DNA of 64,000 nt from contig JAFZSR010000016.1 of the NCBI GenBank assembly GCA_017619275.1, positions 16,307 through 80,306 on the forward strand, written 5' to 3'. The notes beneath the pieces are model-generated. The model saw only the letters and a list, made by a program, of their open reading frames with translations. It did no database searches and was not told the DNA's origin. Positions 40,548 to 49,219 of the stretch are shown piece by piece. Each line of letters begins with the position of its first letter. Position 1 is the first letter of the stretch. Source of the stretch: Prevotella sp. GTDB taxonomy: Bacteria; Bacteroidota; Bacteroidia; Bacteroidales; Bacteroidaceae. The position numbers and the translations under genes were made by a program.

Positions 40548-41522
40548 ATGAGGAAAACGATAATCTTGTTGATGATATTGTTGGCCAACGTGACGCTGGG
40601 CCAGCGACGGCTGACCATGCCCAGCTTCTTGCAGCAGGGTGACCGCGTGGCTGTGTTGTCGCCGTCGAGCACGCCCGAAGCAAAGATGGTGGCGGCGGGC
40701 TGTGAGGTGCTGCGACAGTGGGGGTATGAGCCGGTGGTGGCACCGCATGCGCTGAGCGACGACGGACACGGCTTTGCGGGAACGGCCGACGAGCGCGCCG
40801 CCGACCTGCGCTGGGCCTTGGCCGACACGACCATCAAGGCCATCATGTGCAGCCGTGGCGGCGACGGTGCCGTGCAGGTGCTGATGCGCACACCCTTGGA
40901 AGAGCTGGCCAGCCATCCCAAGTGGATCATCGGCTTCAGCGATGTCACCGCCCTGCACAGCGCGATGGTGAGCGCGGGCGTGATGAGCATCCATGGATCT
41001 ATGTGCCATGCCATTTCGGCGCAGGGCGGAACTGACTCGGTGAGCGTGATGCTGCGCCAGCTATTGCAAGGGCAGTTGCCCACCTACAAGGTGGCCCACC
41101 ACGAGCTGGACCAGCAGGGAGAGGCCGAGGGCATCCTGGTGGGCGGCAACTTCTCGGTGATGTGCGGACTGGCGGGCAGCGACTATGACTTCCTGCGCGA
41201 CGCTGACGACCTGATTTTGTTTATTGAAGACACGGATGAGGAGATGACGAAGGTGGACCGCATGCTGCACCTGCTGGAGATTCGTGGCGTACTGCAACGC
41301 CTGAAGGGCGTCATCGTGGGGCACTTCAGTAAGTACAAGCATCCTGAGAATGGTTTTGCCGACATGCGGGAGATGCTGCATCATTACTTGCAGCACTATG
41401 CCATCCCCGTCTGCTATGCCTTCCCCGTGGGGCACCAGCGCCCTAACTACCCTCTCATCGAGGGTTGCCGCGTGCGGCTCGCCGTGGCTGCCGATGGCAC
41501 TCGCCTGGCGTTTGTTCCATAA
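40548..41522 (+). CDS. LD-carboxypeptidase (S66 / LdcA family), exported
   Basis: 324 residues with a signal peptide (MRKTIILLMILLANVTLGQ). The S66 family motifs are GDRVAVLSPSSTPEAK, DTTIKAIMCSRGGDGAVQVL, the nucleophile Ser in WIIGFSDVTALHSAM, GGNFSVMCGLAGSDYDF, the catalytic Glu region LFIEDTDEEMTKVDRML and the His in YAFPVGHQRPNYPL. The family cleaves L,D peptide bonds of murein tetrapeptides during recycling; most members are cytoplasmic, so an exported form would act on periplasmic muropeptides. It is a single-gene unit with its own promoter. Confidence 0.9.
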   Translation: MRKTIILLMILLANVTLGQRRLTMPSFLQQGDRVAVLSPSSTPEAKMVAAGCEVLRQWGYEPVVAPHALSDDGHGFAGTADERAADLRWALADTTIKAIMCSRGGDGAVQVLMRTPLEELASHPKWIIGFSDVTALHSAMVSAGVMSIHGSMCHAISAQGGTDSVSVMLRQLLQGQLPTYKVAHHELDQQGEAEGILVGGNFSVMCGLAGSDYDFLRDADDLILFIEDTDEEMTKVDRMLHLLEIRGVLQRLKGVIVGHFSKYKHPENGFADMREMLHHYLQHYAIPVCYAFPVGHQRPNYPLIEGCRVRLAVAADGTRLAFVP

Positions 41523-41665
41523 AGCGGGCGGTAGGAAACGCCAACTTGTTTTAGAAACGAATGATCCTAATTGGTCATAATTTTGCTCACGAATTTTATT
41601 TGAACCCAAAACAATCGTTAAGACCAATTTGGGATAAACGACGCGCAGCCACTCCCCTCCCTTCA

Positions 41666-41910
41666 ACTATTCTTTATACACATCTCAGCAAATGGAAACG
41701 CAGCAAAAGCCCGAAGGGCTGAAGAGACCACAGGCAGGGGTGCAACCCCTGCAAAATCGGATGGCAACATTAGCTCCGACGGGGCGACAGAATGTTCTGC
41801 CACCCCTTCGGGGTTTGGTTATACCCCACCAATTTGCAGGGGCTTCACCCCTGCCTGTGCTCTTAACACCCCTTCGGGGTTGTCCATCGAAGATGTGTAT
41901 AAAGAATAGT
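41666..41910. mobile_element. 245-bp MITE-like element with 20-bp perfect terminal inverted repeats
   Basis: The first 20 bases (41666-41685, ending TTATACACATCT) are the exact reverse complement of 41891-41910. CCCTTCA flanks both ends as a 7-bp direct repeat (41659-41665, 41911-41917). Inside are a second inverted pair (41729-41757 with 41832-41859) and ACCCCTTCGGGGT palindromes. No transposase is encoded. The 12-base inner part of the termini matches the ends of IS50/Tn5-type elements. Confidence 0.85.
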
Positions 41911-41978
41911 CCCTTCAAGGGGAGGGGTTTGGGGTGGGATCTCTAAATGTCTGCGAATGAAGAGTATACAGACCCCAC

Positions 41979-42150
41979 CCCTGCCCCTCCCCTTGAAGGG
42001 AGGGGAGTGGCTGCGCCTTGTTTTTTGGGCGTGTTCTCTAAATATAAAAACGCCCCTCCCCTTGATGGGAGGGGAGTGGCTGCGCCTTGTTTTGGGGCGT
42101 GTTCTTATATTACAAAAATGCCCCTCCCCTTGAAGAGGGAGGGGAAGGGC
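41979..42150. repeat. Array of three 68-69-bp GC-rich palindromic units
   Basis: CCCCTCCCCTTGA starts at 41984, 42053 and 42121, each followed by a GGGAGGGG arm; the first two are followed by AGTGGCTGCGCCTTG. Confidence 0.88.
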
Positions 42151-42154
42151 TGGG

Positions 42155-42191
42155 CATCGTTTTTGTAAGATAGAATACTACAAGAACGATG
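42155..42191 (-). terminator. Possible terminator at the end of the fasciclin-SusCD operon
   Basis: 42155-42167 pairs with 42179-42191 with one mismatch. It lies 18 bases after the last SusD stop codon. No T-run follows on the minus strand, so function is uncertain. Confidence 0.4.
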
Positions 42192-42208
42192 GGAAATTCT
42201 TTGAAAAA

Positions 42209-44068
42209 CTATTTGAACGGTAGGTACCAGTTCTTCTCGTCGAGCAGCGACACGGCGGGCTTCTTATAGGCCAGCTTGTTAGCCAGCCATTGGCTGCCAT
42301 AGTTGGCTCCATAGAGCTGGGCGTCGTTCTTGTGGCGTGCCAGTCGGGTGAGGTCGCCAAAGCGGTTGCCCTCGAAGGCCAGTTCGAGCGCCATCTCGTC
42401 GCACAGGATGTCTTCCATGGCATTGATGGTGTCGGCGGCCGTGCCTGTGGGTGTCACGCCCAAGCGCTTCAGCTCGTCGAGCTTCTTGCCCACAACGGTG
42501 TGGAATTGGTAGGGTGAGTATTTGCCTCGAGTGTATCCGCATCCACGGCTATGTATGCCGTAGTTCTCCTCGAAGAGAGCCATGTTCTCCTGGCTGAGGA
42601 AGGGCACCTCGTTGGTGAGCAGAGCATAGGAATTGCGGGTGATGTAGCGCCCAGCTTCGATGTCGGTGCTATCGCCTACCTGCAAGTAGTCTGTGATGTC
42701 GACATTGATACCATCTTTCAGGATGGCAAAGGCAATGTCGGGATGCCCCATGCGGTTGACGGCTTCGGCCAGTCGCAGATAGACAGTGGCGGTGCGGTAG
42801 ATGGGGATGTTGGCACTCCGGAACTTGCGCATGACATAGAAGAGCGAGTCGTCCTTGCTCACTTGCAGGAATGTTTGGTGGCGGCGCAGGTCGCCCAGGT
42901 CTGCCACGCTGACTGTGGTGCTTGCTCCAATGGGTTCGTTGGGCAGATAGTAGTAGGCCTGTGAATCGCTGAGGGCGACGTAGGCTTGCGATGCATCGAT
43001 CTGTCGCTCAATGAGGTATCGCTTCGTGCTGGTGGCTCCTCCGCCGGTGGTGCTATAGAAGTCGTAGCCGAAATAGCGTGGCAACTCGGTGACGCATCCG
43101 CGCAGCTGGTTGGCAGCCATGGGAACGAGTGAGATGAGGTCGTAGGTGGAGGCTTCGTTGAAGATGGCATCCCACTGGAATCCGGCTGTGGTGATGTACA
43201 TGCTGGCGGGCATCTTGTCGCGCATGAGCGTCATGATGTTGTCCGACGTGGGGTCGATGTAGGCATCGTCGAGAATCATTTCGTTGTCGCGCAGATAGCG
43301 GAAATAGCTCTTGGCAGCCTTGTCATACTGGTTGGTCTCGAGATAGAGGTCGCCCATCACAAGGTCGATGGGCAGCATGGCAAACTTCGACCTTACCCTT
43401 TTCTCGACGGGGTTGTCGGAAGAACTGCTGCTGCTGAGCACGCCAGCCGTCATCTCGCCATAATCGGGCACTTGTGTGCCACTGAACTTGATGAGTTCGG
43501 GCATGAGCGCATCGCAAACGCCTTGCAGGTCCATGGAGTTGAGCTTGCTGTTGGCATCGCCGATGCTGGTGAGTGGGTCGGTGTAGAAGGGCACCGAGCC
43601 ATAGGTCTTGCAAAGCTGCATGTAGGTCCATGCCCTGACGGCGAGTGCCTCGGCATATTCGGGCAGGGTCACTTGGCGGCTGCCAGTGCGCAGCGAGGTG
43701 TCGCGGTGGGCGATGTAGTAGTTGCAGTTGTTGATGATGCGGTAGTAGAGGTAGGCCGAGTCGTACTTGTTGGTGACATCGGCAGTGAAATCGGCCAGAC
43801 GTCGCAAGTCGGTCTCGGTGTATTGGTTGGTCTGCACCAGGTCGCCTCGCATCTCGCCAGTCATCACATATTGGTCGGCCACCTGCTGCAATCCCTTCAG
43901 AATGCCGAGGGTGTAGAACATGGAGTCGGTCTTCTGGTCGAGGGCGGGGTCGAATATTTGTCGGTCGCTGTCGGTTTCGAATAGGTCTTGGCAGCCGGTC
44001 ATTGCTGTGGCAATACCACAGCACACGAGCCCGATGGCAAGGTGTTTTTTGATATTTAGGGTAATCAT
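42209..44068 (-). CDS. SusD/RagB family outer-membrane lipoprotein (pair 2)
   Basis: 619 residues with a lipoprotein signal (GLVCCGIATAMTGC, Cys 26). The SusD TPR-like helical fold is indicated by YRIINNCNYYIAHRDTSL, LPEYAEALAVRAWTYMQLCKTYGSVPFYTDPL, KFAMLPIDLVMGDLYLETNQYDKAAKSYF, IPIYRTATVYLRLAEAVNRMGHPDIAFA and the C-terminal EDILCDEMALELAFEGNRFGDLTRLARHKND. The protein caps the barrel of its SusC partner (44096) on the cell surface and binds the nutrient. It is the last gene of the operon. Confidence 0.95.
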   Translation of the reverse strand: MITLNIKKHLAIGLVCCGIATAMTGCQDLFETDSDRQIFDPALDQKTDSMFYTLGILKGLQQVADQYVMTGEMRGDLVQTNQYTETDLRRLADFTADVTNKYDSAYLYYRIINNCNYYIAHRDTSLRTGSRQVTLPEYAEALAVRAWTYMQLCKTYGSVPFYTDPLTSIGDANSKLNSMDLQGVCDALMPELIKFSGTQVPDYGEMTAGVLSSSSSSDNPVEKRVRSKFAMLPIDLVMGDLYLETNQYDKAAKSYFRYLRDNEMILDDAYIDPTSDNIMTLMRDKMPASMYITTAGFQWDAIFNEASTYDLISLVPMAANQLRGCVTELPRYFGYDFYSTTGGGATSTKRYLIERQIDASQAYVALSDSQAYYYLPNEPIGASTTVSVADLGDLRRHQTFLQVSKDDSLFYVMRKFRSANIPIYRTATVYLRLAEAVNRMGHPDIAFAILKDGINVDITDYLQVGDSTDIEAGRYITRNSYALLTNEVPFLSQENMALFEENYGIHSRGCGYTRGKYSPYQFHTVVGKKLDELKRLGVTPTGTAADTINAMEDILCDEMALELAFEGNRFGDLTRLARHKNDAQLYGANYGSQWLANKLAYKKPAVSLLDEKNWYLPFK

Positions 44069-44074
44069 AATTTT

Positions 44075-44095
44075 GAATTATTAATTACTAATTGT
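44075..44095 (-). repeat. Post-stop heptamer array in the SusC-SusD gap
   Basis: Reading from the SusC stop on the minus strand: ACAATTA, GTAATTA, ATAATTC. It begins directly after the stop codon. Confidence 0.6.
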
Positions 44096-47000
44096 TTATA
44101 GGTTGATCTTCATGCCCAGCGTGAAGGTGCGGCCCAGTGCCACGTTTCCGGCGTCGATGCCTTGGTAGAGCACGGCGTTGGCGACGCTGGCTTCGGGGTC
44201 GTTGCCAAGATAGTGTGTGAGGGTGAAGAGGTTGTTGGCCTCGGCCCAGATGCTGAGTCCCTGCAGCCACGTGAGGTTGACGGGCACCTTGTAGGTGAGG
44301 TTGACGGTCTTCAGACGCAGGTAAGAGCCGTCCTCAATCCATCGGTCGCTGAAACGGGCATTACCCATGGGATCGTTGTAGCTGACGCGTGGAATGTTGG
44401 TGCGCTGTCCTTCGCTGCGCCAGCGGTTGTCCATGGCCGTGGTTTGGTTGTAGAAGTTGAACCCGCCTTCGATGATGCTGCGCTGGTAGTTGTAGATGTC
44501 GTTGCCCAGCGAGTAGTTGAAGCTGAGATGGAGCGAGAGGTTCTTCCACGTGAGGGTGGCGAAGATGTTGCCGTAGATGTCGGGGTTGGGGTTGCCGATG
44601 ATGGTCTTGTCGGCCTCGCCAATTTCGCCGTCACCGTTTAGGTCGGCAAAGTGCATGTCGCCAGCGCGGAAGTCCTGATGTGCCCCCGTGGCATCGGTGA
44701 GGTAGAGGTAACTGCCGTTGCCAGCAGCCTTGGCCTCTGCATCGTTGGCGAAGACACCCTTGGTCTTGTAACCGTAGAACATGCCCACGGGCTGCCCTAC
44801 GATGGTGGCGATGTTGTCGGTGCCATAGACGCTGGAGGTGAATCCCTTGCCGTCTTTCTTTCCTCCTACGTAGATCATGTCGTCGTTTGGCAGCGTCTTC
44901 ACCTTATTCACATAGTGGCCCACGCTGGTTCCCACCTCGAAGCTGACATCGCGCCCCACGATGGGTTTGGCGGTGATGGTGGCCTCGAAGCCCGTGTTCT
45001 CGAGCGAGCCGCCGTTGCTCCAATAGCTGTTGATGCCGGCTACGGGATTGTCGAACGTCTTGAGCGTGAGTAGATTGCTGGTGTGGTGGAGGTAGTAGTC
45101 GAAGTCCACGCCCAGTCGGTTGTTGAGCAAGTATGCCTTGAAGCCAAGGTTCAGCTTGTTGGTTTGCTCCCAGGATATTTCCTCATTGCCGATATTGTCG
45201 AGCACGGCAGCGGTTGACTTGTCGAGATACTTGGTGACGCCAAACGAGGTGCGGGCAGCGTAATTTGAGATGTCGTCGTTGCCGCTGATGTCGTAGCCGG
45301 CCTTCAGCAATAAGTAGTTGACGCCTTTGCCCTTGGGGAACCACGTCTCGTTGCTCATGGCCCATCCCAACTGCAGGCTGGGGAACAGTCCCCAACGCAC
45401 GCCGGCAATCTTGAGGCCGTTGGCCTCCTTACCGAAGCGGCTGCTGCTTTCCATGGCGAACGACAGTTGGGCATAGTAGCGGTTGCCGTAACTGTAGTCG
45501 GCATTGGCATACCATGTAATGCTGCGCCAAGCATCGTTGATACCGGTAGCATCGATGAAGTCCATGTTGGTGGAGATGTTGGGCGTCTTGTCGTTACCTG
45601 CCGATGCGTATTGGCCTTCAGGCTGGTTGTTGTCGAAGGCAAACGAAGTGTAGCGCATGCCGGCATAGACATCAAAGAAATGCTGTTTTAGTCGGTGGTT
45701 CCACTCCAGACGGGTGTCGCTGATGACGCTGGTCTCTTTGGAGAACATTGACATGGCCATGTTCTGCACGCGTCCGATGCCCTCGATGAGGAAGGTGGGC
45801 ATGCCGCCCTTGGGGCGATAGTAGCGCTGCGACACACGGTCGAGGGTATAGCTGAACGTCTCGGTGAGCGACAGCGAGGGCGAGAACTCGTAGCGCGGAG
45901 CAATCACCGTGTTGAAGTGGGTGGTCTCTACACGGTTCTTGTTGATGGCGTTACCGTTGGCCAAGAGGGCCGTGGGATTACCCAAGGTGAGGTCTTCGTC
46001 GAGGACGGTGAGGTAGTCGTCGGCCTCGGAAAGCGTCGTCGACAGCTTGCGCGTCACATTATTAAATGTATAAGGATTGAGGAATGGCGACTTCACCAGC
46101 GCAAGGAATGTGGGCGACGAGATGGTTCCAGAGGTGAGGCTCTCGGGTGCTCCGTTGTCGAACACGTTGCGGTTGATCTTTGCGTAGGACATGTCGAATC
46201 GCGTGGTGAGGCGATTGATGACGTTGATGTCGGTGTTGAAGCGCACATTCAGGCGGTTGAAGCCATTGTCGCGGGCAGTGCTTTGTCCATCGGTGTAGCC
46301 CAGCGAAAGGTTGTACATACCCACGTCGTCGCCACCCTGCACGTTGATGTTGTAGTTCTGGTTCAGGGCGGTGTGATAGACCTCGTCTTTCCAGTCGGTG
46401 GAATTGTGGTACTTGGCATAGTAGAACTTCGAGGGGTCGTCGATGAGGAACTTGAACGTCAGCGGGTCGGTGTAATTCGAGATTTCGGGATAGGTACCCA
46501 GCATCTCGGTGGCATAGAGCCGGTATTGACCAGCGTCCATCATCTCAGGCGTGCGGGGAACCAAGTTCACGCCAATGCCTACGTTGGCATCGATGCGTGT
46601 GGCCATGCTATGGCCGCGCTTGGTCTTGATGAGGATGACACCATTGCCGCCCTTGGCACCATAGAGGGCCGTTGCGTTTTTGAGCACCGTCACATTCTCC
46701 ACATCCTCGGGGTTCAGATTGAGCAGCAGGTTGGTGTAGTCGCCATAATGGAGCGAGGAACGTGTCTGCTGCATGTCCTGCAACACACCGTCGATGACGA
46801 TGAGCGGCTGGGCATTGGCCGTGAGCGAGTTGAGTCCACGGATGAACATCGCAGCGCCGTAGCCAGGACCGCCGGAACGTGTGACGGAACGAACATCGGC
46901 ACCCAAGAGGTTTTCAATGTCGGTCTCGACCGTCTGCGTCGTAGTGTTCTTGATATCGGCAACCACTGAGGCATCGACGCGCGTGGTCTTGTCGTACATG

Positions 47001-47389
47001 GGGTTGAACTTGTCGCTAATCATCTCCACGCGGACGAGGTCGCCCTTCTTGCCTAAGCCCACTTGCAGGCTGAGGAATTCGGGCGCATGGACGTAGAGTG
47101 CCGAGGTGAAAGTTGGAACCTTGATGGTGAACGTGCCATCGTCATCGGTCATGGCGGTGTAGTTGCCGTCGCCGAGGGCTTGAACCATGATACCCGCAAG
47201 CGGCTGCTTGGTAGCGGCGTCAATACAAACGCCCTGCACTTCCATAGTGGGGTAGGAGGGTAGTTTGGCCACCTTCTTCCTGATGAGGGATTGAGCTGCC
47301 ACGCCGCTGTCGTCGTCTTCCTGTGCGATGGCGGGAAGAGTAATTAAAAAATTAAAAAACGATAATATGAAAAAATACTTCAGTCGCAT
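44096..47389 (-). CDS. SusC/RagA TonB-linked outer-membrane protein (pair 2)
   Basis: 1097 residues. After a signal peptide (LSFFNFLITLPAIAQ) comes a CarboxypepD_reg-like domain (VQGVCIDAATKQPLAGIMVQ ... GTFTIKVPTF), then the plug with DIENLLGADVRSVTRSGGPGYGAAMFIRGLNSL and IVIDGVLQDMQQTR, VENVTVLKNATALYGAKGGNGVILIKTKRG, and a 22-strand barrel ending LGRTFTLGMKINL. The plug substrate-motif variant (LKNATALYGAKGGNG) is standard for the SusC class. It imports the ligand caught by the SusD at 42209, powered by TonB. The gap to that gene is 27 bases and consists of heptamers. Confidence 0.96.
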   Translation of the reverse strand: MRLKYFFILSFFNFLITLPAIAQEDDDSGVAAQSLIRKKVAKLPSYPTMEVQGVCIDAATKQPLAGIMVQALGDGNYTAMTDDDGTFTIKVPTFTSALYVHAPEFLSLQVGLGKKGDLVRVEMISDKFNPMYDKTTRVDASVVADIKNTTTQTVETDIENLLGADVRSVTRSGGPGYGAAMFIRGLNSLTANAQPLIVIDGVLQDMQQTRSSLHYGDYTNLLLNLNPEDVENVTVLKNATALYGAKGGNGVILIKTKRGHSMATRIDANVGIGVNLVPRTPEMMDAGQYRLYATEMLGTYPEISNYTDPLTFKFLIDDPSKFYYAKYHNSTDWKDEVYHTALNQNYNINVQGGDDVGMYNLSLGYTDGQSTARDNGFNRLNVRFNTDINVINRLTTRFDMSYAKINRNVFDNGAPESLTSGTISSPTFLALVKSPFLNPYTFNNVTRKLSTTLSEADDYLTVLDEDLTLGNPTALLANGNAINKNRVETTHFNTVIAPRYEFSPSLSLTETFSYTLDRVSQRYYRPKGGMPTFLIEGIGRVQNMAMSMFSKETSVISDTRLEWNHRLKQHFFDVYAGMRYTSFAFDNNQPEGQYASAGNDKTPNISTNMDFIDATGINDAWRSITWYANADYSYGNRYYAQLSFAMESSSRFGKEANGLKIAGVRWGLFPSLQLGWAMSNETWFPKGKGVNYLLLKAGYDISGNDDISNYAARTSFGVTKYLDKSTAAVLDNIGNEEISWEQTNKLNLGFKAYLLNNRLGVDFDYYLHHTSNLLTLKTFDNPVAGINSYWSNGGSLENTGFEATITAKPIVGRDVSFEVGTSVGHYVNKVKTLPNDDMIYVGGKKDGKGFTSSVYGTDNIATIVGQPVGMFYGYKTKGVFANDAEAKAAGNGSYLYLTDATGAHQDFRAGDMHFADLNGDGEIGEADKTIIGNPNPDIYGNIFATLTWKNLSLHLSFNYSLGNDIYNYQRSIIEGGFNFYNQTTAMDNRWRSEGQRTNIPRVSYNDPMGNARFSDRWIEDGSYLRLKTVNLTYKVPVNLTWLQGLSIWAEANNLFTLTHYLGNDPEASVANAVLYQGIDAGNVALGRTFTLGMKINL

Positions 47390-47419
47390 AATTCTTAAAT
47401 GTTTGAATTCTTTAATCTT

Positions 47420-49174
47420 TTAATTATTATACAGACCCTTATCGTACTTATAGTCGGGACGCTCTTTCAAGAAGAGATCGAGCTCCTTTGGTCGAAGGAT
47501 GATGCAGTCGATACGCAGGTTGCGGTCGTAGAGGGCACGTTCTTTGTTGGTGATGCTGCTGTTGATGCGCAGATAGGGGTAATAATTACCCGTGCCAATG
47601 TAGGCCATGGGGAAGGTGTAGTCGCCCAGATAAATGGTGTCGACCTTAGTGGTGTCGCTCTCGAAGGTCTGCAACACGGTCCAGTCGCTTACTTTGTCTT
47701 GGTTCTTACCATTGTCGCCCACGGCTCCCATCGTTACCTTGAAGCGGTTGGGCTTCAACTCGACATTGCTTCTCACAATGTTTGCAGGCACCAAGACGAT
47801 GTAGATGCTATAGGTGGTGGAACGTACATTAGGAAGATAATAAACCACTCCGGGGTTGGTGCTCTGGCTGATGGGCGTCACCTCAAGATAGGTGTCGTTC
47901 GACAGCTTACCGATGACTTCGGGGTTTTGCGTTCCCGGTACCACGTAGATGTGCTCCAAGGGTTCTGCTGCGCTGACAGAGCTTGATAGCATCTGGGCGT
48001 TCTCGCCCTCAATGACTATTTCGGGGTTCCACGTCGTCCAAGGACGCATGCGCAGGCTGTCGGTGACCCAGGCGGCACCATTGCTGCTGTCCAATCGCTT
48101 TGCATTTTCGAAGAGCAGGGCGGCATCCTCGGAATACACCTTGGTGCGCGACGTGCTGCAGAGCGAGTCGGCGTGCAGGGTTTCGCCTGTTTGCAGGTTG
48201 TTGAGTTTGCGGTTGTCGCAGACGTTGTTGTTGTAGAAGAGGTCTGTCAACAGCATCTTGCTCACCACAGAGTCTCTGAGATAGTCGACGTCCTTGATGG
48301 TGACAGTGGTTTTCTTCTGCTCTGTAGCCGACGTGTTCTCCATGAACTCGAAAGTGGGCAGATATTTGTAGTACTTGATAATCTTCTCGCGTGCGTCGTG
48401 CCAAGCCTTGTTGGTGGGAACAATCATGGTGTAGTTGCTGTCCTCGCGGTTGATATAGGCTTGGAAACGGGCGAAGAGATCGTTGTGCTCATCGAACACG
48501 GAGTCCAGATAGGTGATCTTACCATCTTCCATGGGACCTACAATGCTCCTGTCTTCGTCGAGCTTCTTCACATCGTAGCTATGGAAGAAATCGGAGATGG
48601 AGTCGAGTGGATAGTCTTTGCTGCTGAGCAACTCAAAGATGTTGGCCATGAAAGGAATCTTTCCGCCAATTTGATGAATCACACCATTACGGCTGGCCAT
48701 GTTGGGGCTTACGACGTTGATGCCTTGGATGGAGTAGTCGCCGTTGCCTTTGAAGAACATCAGCTTTTCGTTCAGGGTGAAAATGCGCTCGTCGACCTTG
48801 CCAGAAATGGGGTAGTTGTTGCGTGCGATGTGGTTTTGCACAAATTCTCTCTCCAAAAGATCTTTGCTGTAGGTGTTCAAGACGTCATAGTCGAATGTGC
48901 CGTCGGCAGGAGCCCACACGGTGTAGGTCTGTGTGGCGTTGAGCACATCGTCGTATCCTGCCTTTCTCAGCAACGAGGCAAACTGCGTCAGATTCTTGTT
49001 GGTTTGGATGTTCTCCCACAAGGTGGTCTGCTGCGAGTTTAGGATGGAGCTGTCGGCCTCGTAGTGGTCGTTCCAGTCGGAGCAGCCAGTCAGCGTCAAG
49101 GCGGTGAGGGCTGCGGCAATGCCGCAGCACACAGAACCCTTCCGCAATATACGATTGTTATTGAAACGCTTCAT
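47420..49174 (-). CDS. Fasciclin-domain lipoprotein
   Basis: 584 residues from ATG 49174; ATG 49189 is also possible. The signal ends in a lipobox (ALTLTGC). A fasciclin (FAS1) domain covers ~45-185: TLWENIQTNKNLTQFASLLRKAGYDDVLNATQTYTVWAPADGTFDYDVLN and ASRNGVIHQIGGKIPF. A second, more divergent FAS1-like region (~195-375) has YTMIVPTNKAWHDAREKI. The last ~200 residues are beta-rich (NPGVVYYLPNVRSTTYSIYIVLVPAN). FAS1 domains mediate cell-surface adhesion in many organisms. It lies between a second fasciclin gene and SusC pair 2, with gaps of 45 and 30 bases. Confidence 0.88.
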   Translation of the reverse strand: MKRFNNNRILRKGSVCCGIAAALTALTLTGCSDWNDHYEADSSILNSQQTTLWENIQTNKNLTQFASLLRKAGYDDVLNATQTYTVWAPADGTFDYDVLNTYSKDLLEREFVQNHIARNNYPISGKVDERIFTLNEKLMFFKGNGDYSIQGINVVSPNMASRNGVIHQIGGKIPFMANIFELLSSKDYPLDSISDFFHSYDVKKLDEDRSIVGPMEDGKITYLDSVFDEHNDLFARFQAYINREDSNYTMIVPTNKAWHDAREKIIKYYKYLPTFEFMENTSATEQKKTTVTIKDVDYLRDSVVSKMLLTDLFYNNNVCDNRKLNNLQTGETLHADSLCSTSRTKVYSEDAALLFENAKRLDSSNGAAWVTDSLRMRPWTTWNPEIVIEGENAQMLSSSVSAAEPLEHIYVVPGTQNPEVIGKLSNDTYLEVTPISQSTNPGVVYYLPNVRSTTYSIYIVLVPANIVRSNVELKPNRFKVTMGAVGDNGKNQDKVSDWTVLQTFESDTTKVDTIYLGDYTFPMAYIGTGNYYPYLRINSSITNKERALYDRNLRIDCIILRPKELDLFLKERPDYKYDKGLYNN

Positions 49175-49186
49175 AATTGTCTTTTT

Positions 49187-49200
49187 CATTTTTCATTATT
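49187..49200 (-). repeat. Heptamers between the two fasciclin genes
   Basis: Two ATGAAAA-like units lie in the 45-base gap, next to a GGCCTACGGCC palindrome at the stop. Confidence 0.45.
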
Positions 49201-49219
49201 ATTTAGGCCGTAGGCCGAC

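Larger units (their letters stand above)
41523..42208. other. Repeat-filled intergenic region, no gene
   Basis: It contains a minus-strand copy of the 36-bp repeat (about 41551-41585), a GC-rich palindrome interrupted by a 245-bp MITE-like element (41651-41935), a three-unit 68-69-bp palindromic array (41979-42150) and a terminator-like hairpin (42155-42191). Confidence 0.8.

Noticed and set aside
40403-40642. 79-residue frame before the LD-carboxypeptidase
   Set aside because: It overlaps the promoter and the start of the real gene in another frame and has no family resemblance.
41666-41910. Terminal repeats as sequencing-adapter contamination
   Set aside because: They resemble Tn5 mosaic ends but match at only about 15 of 19 positions, both ends differ from the adapter in the same natural way, and a target-site duplication is present. 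Raw reads would settle it.
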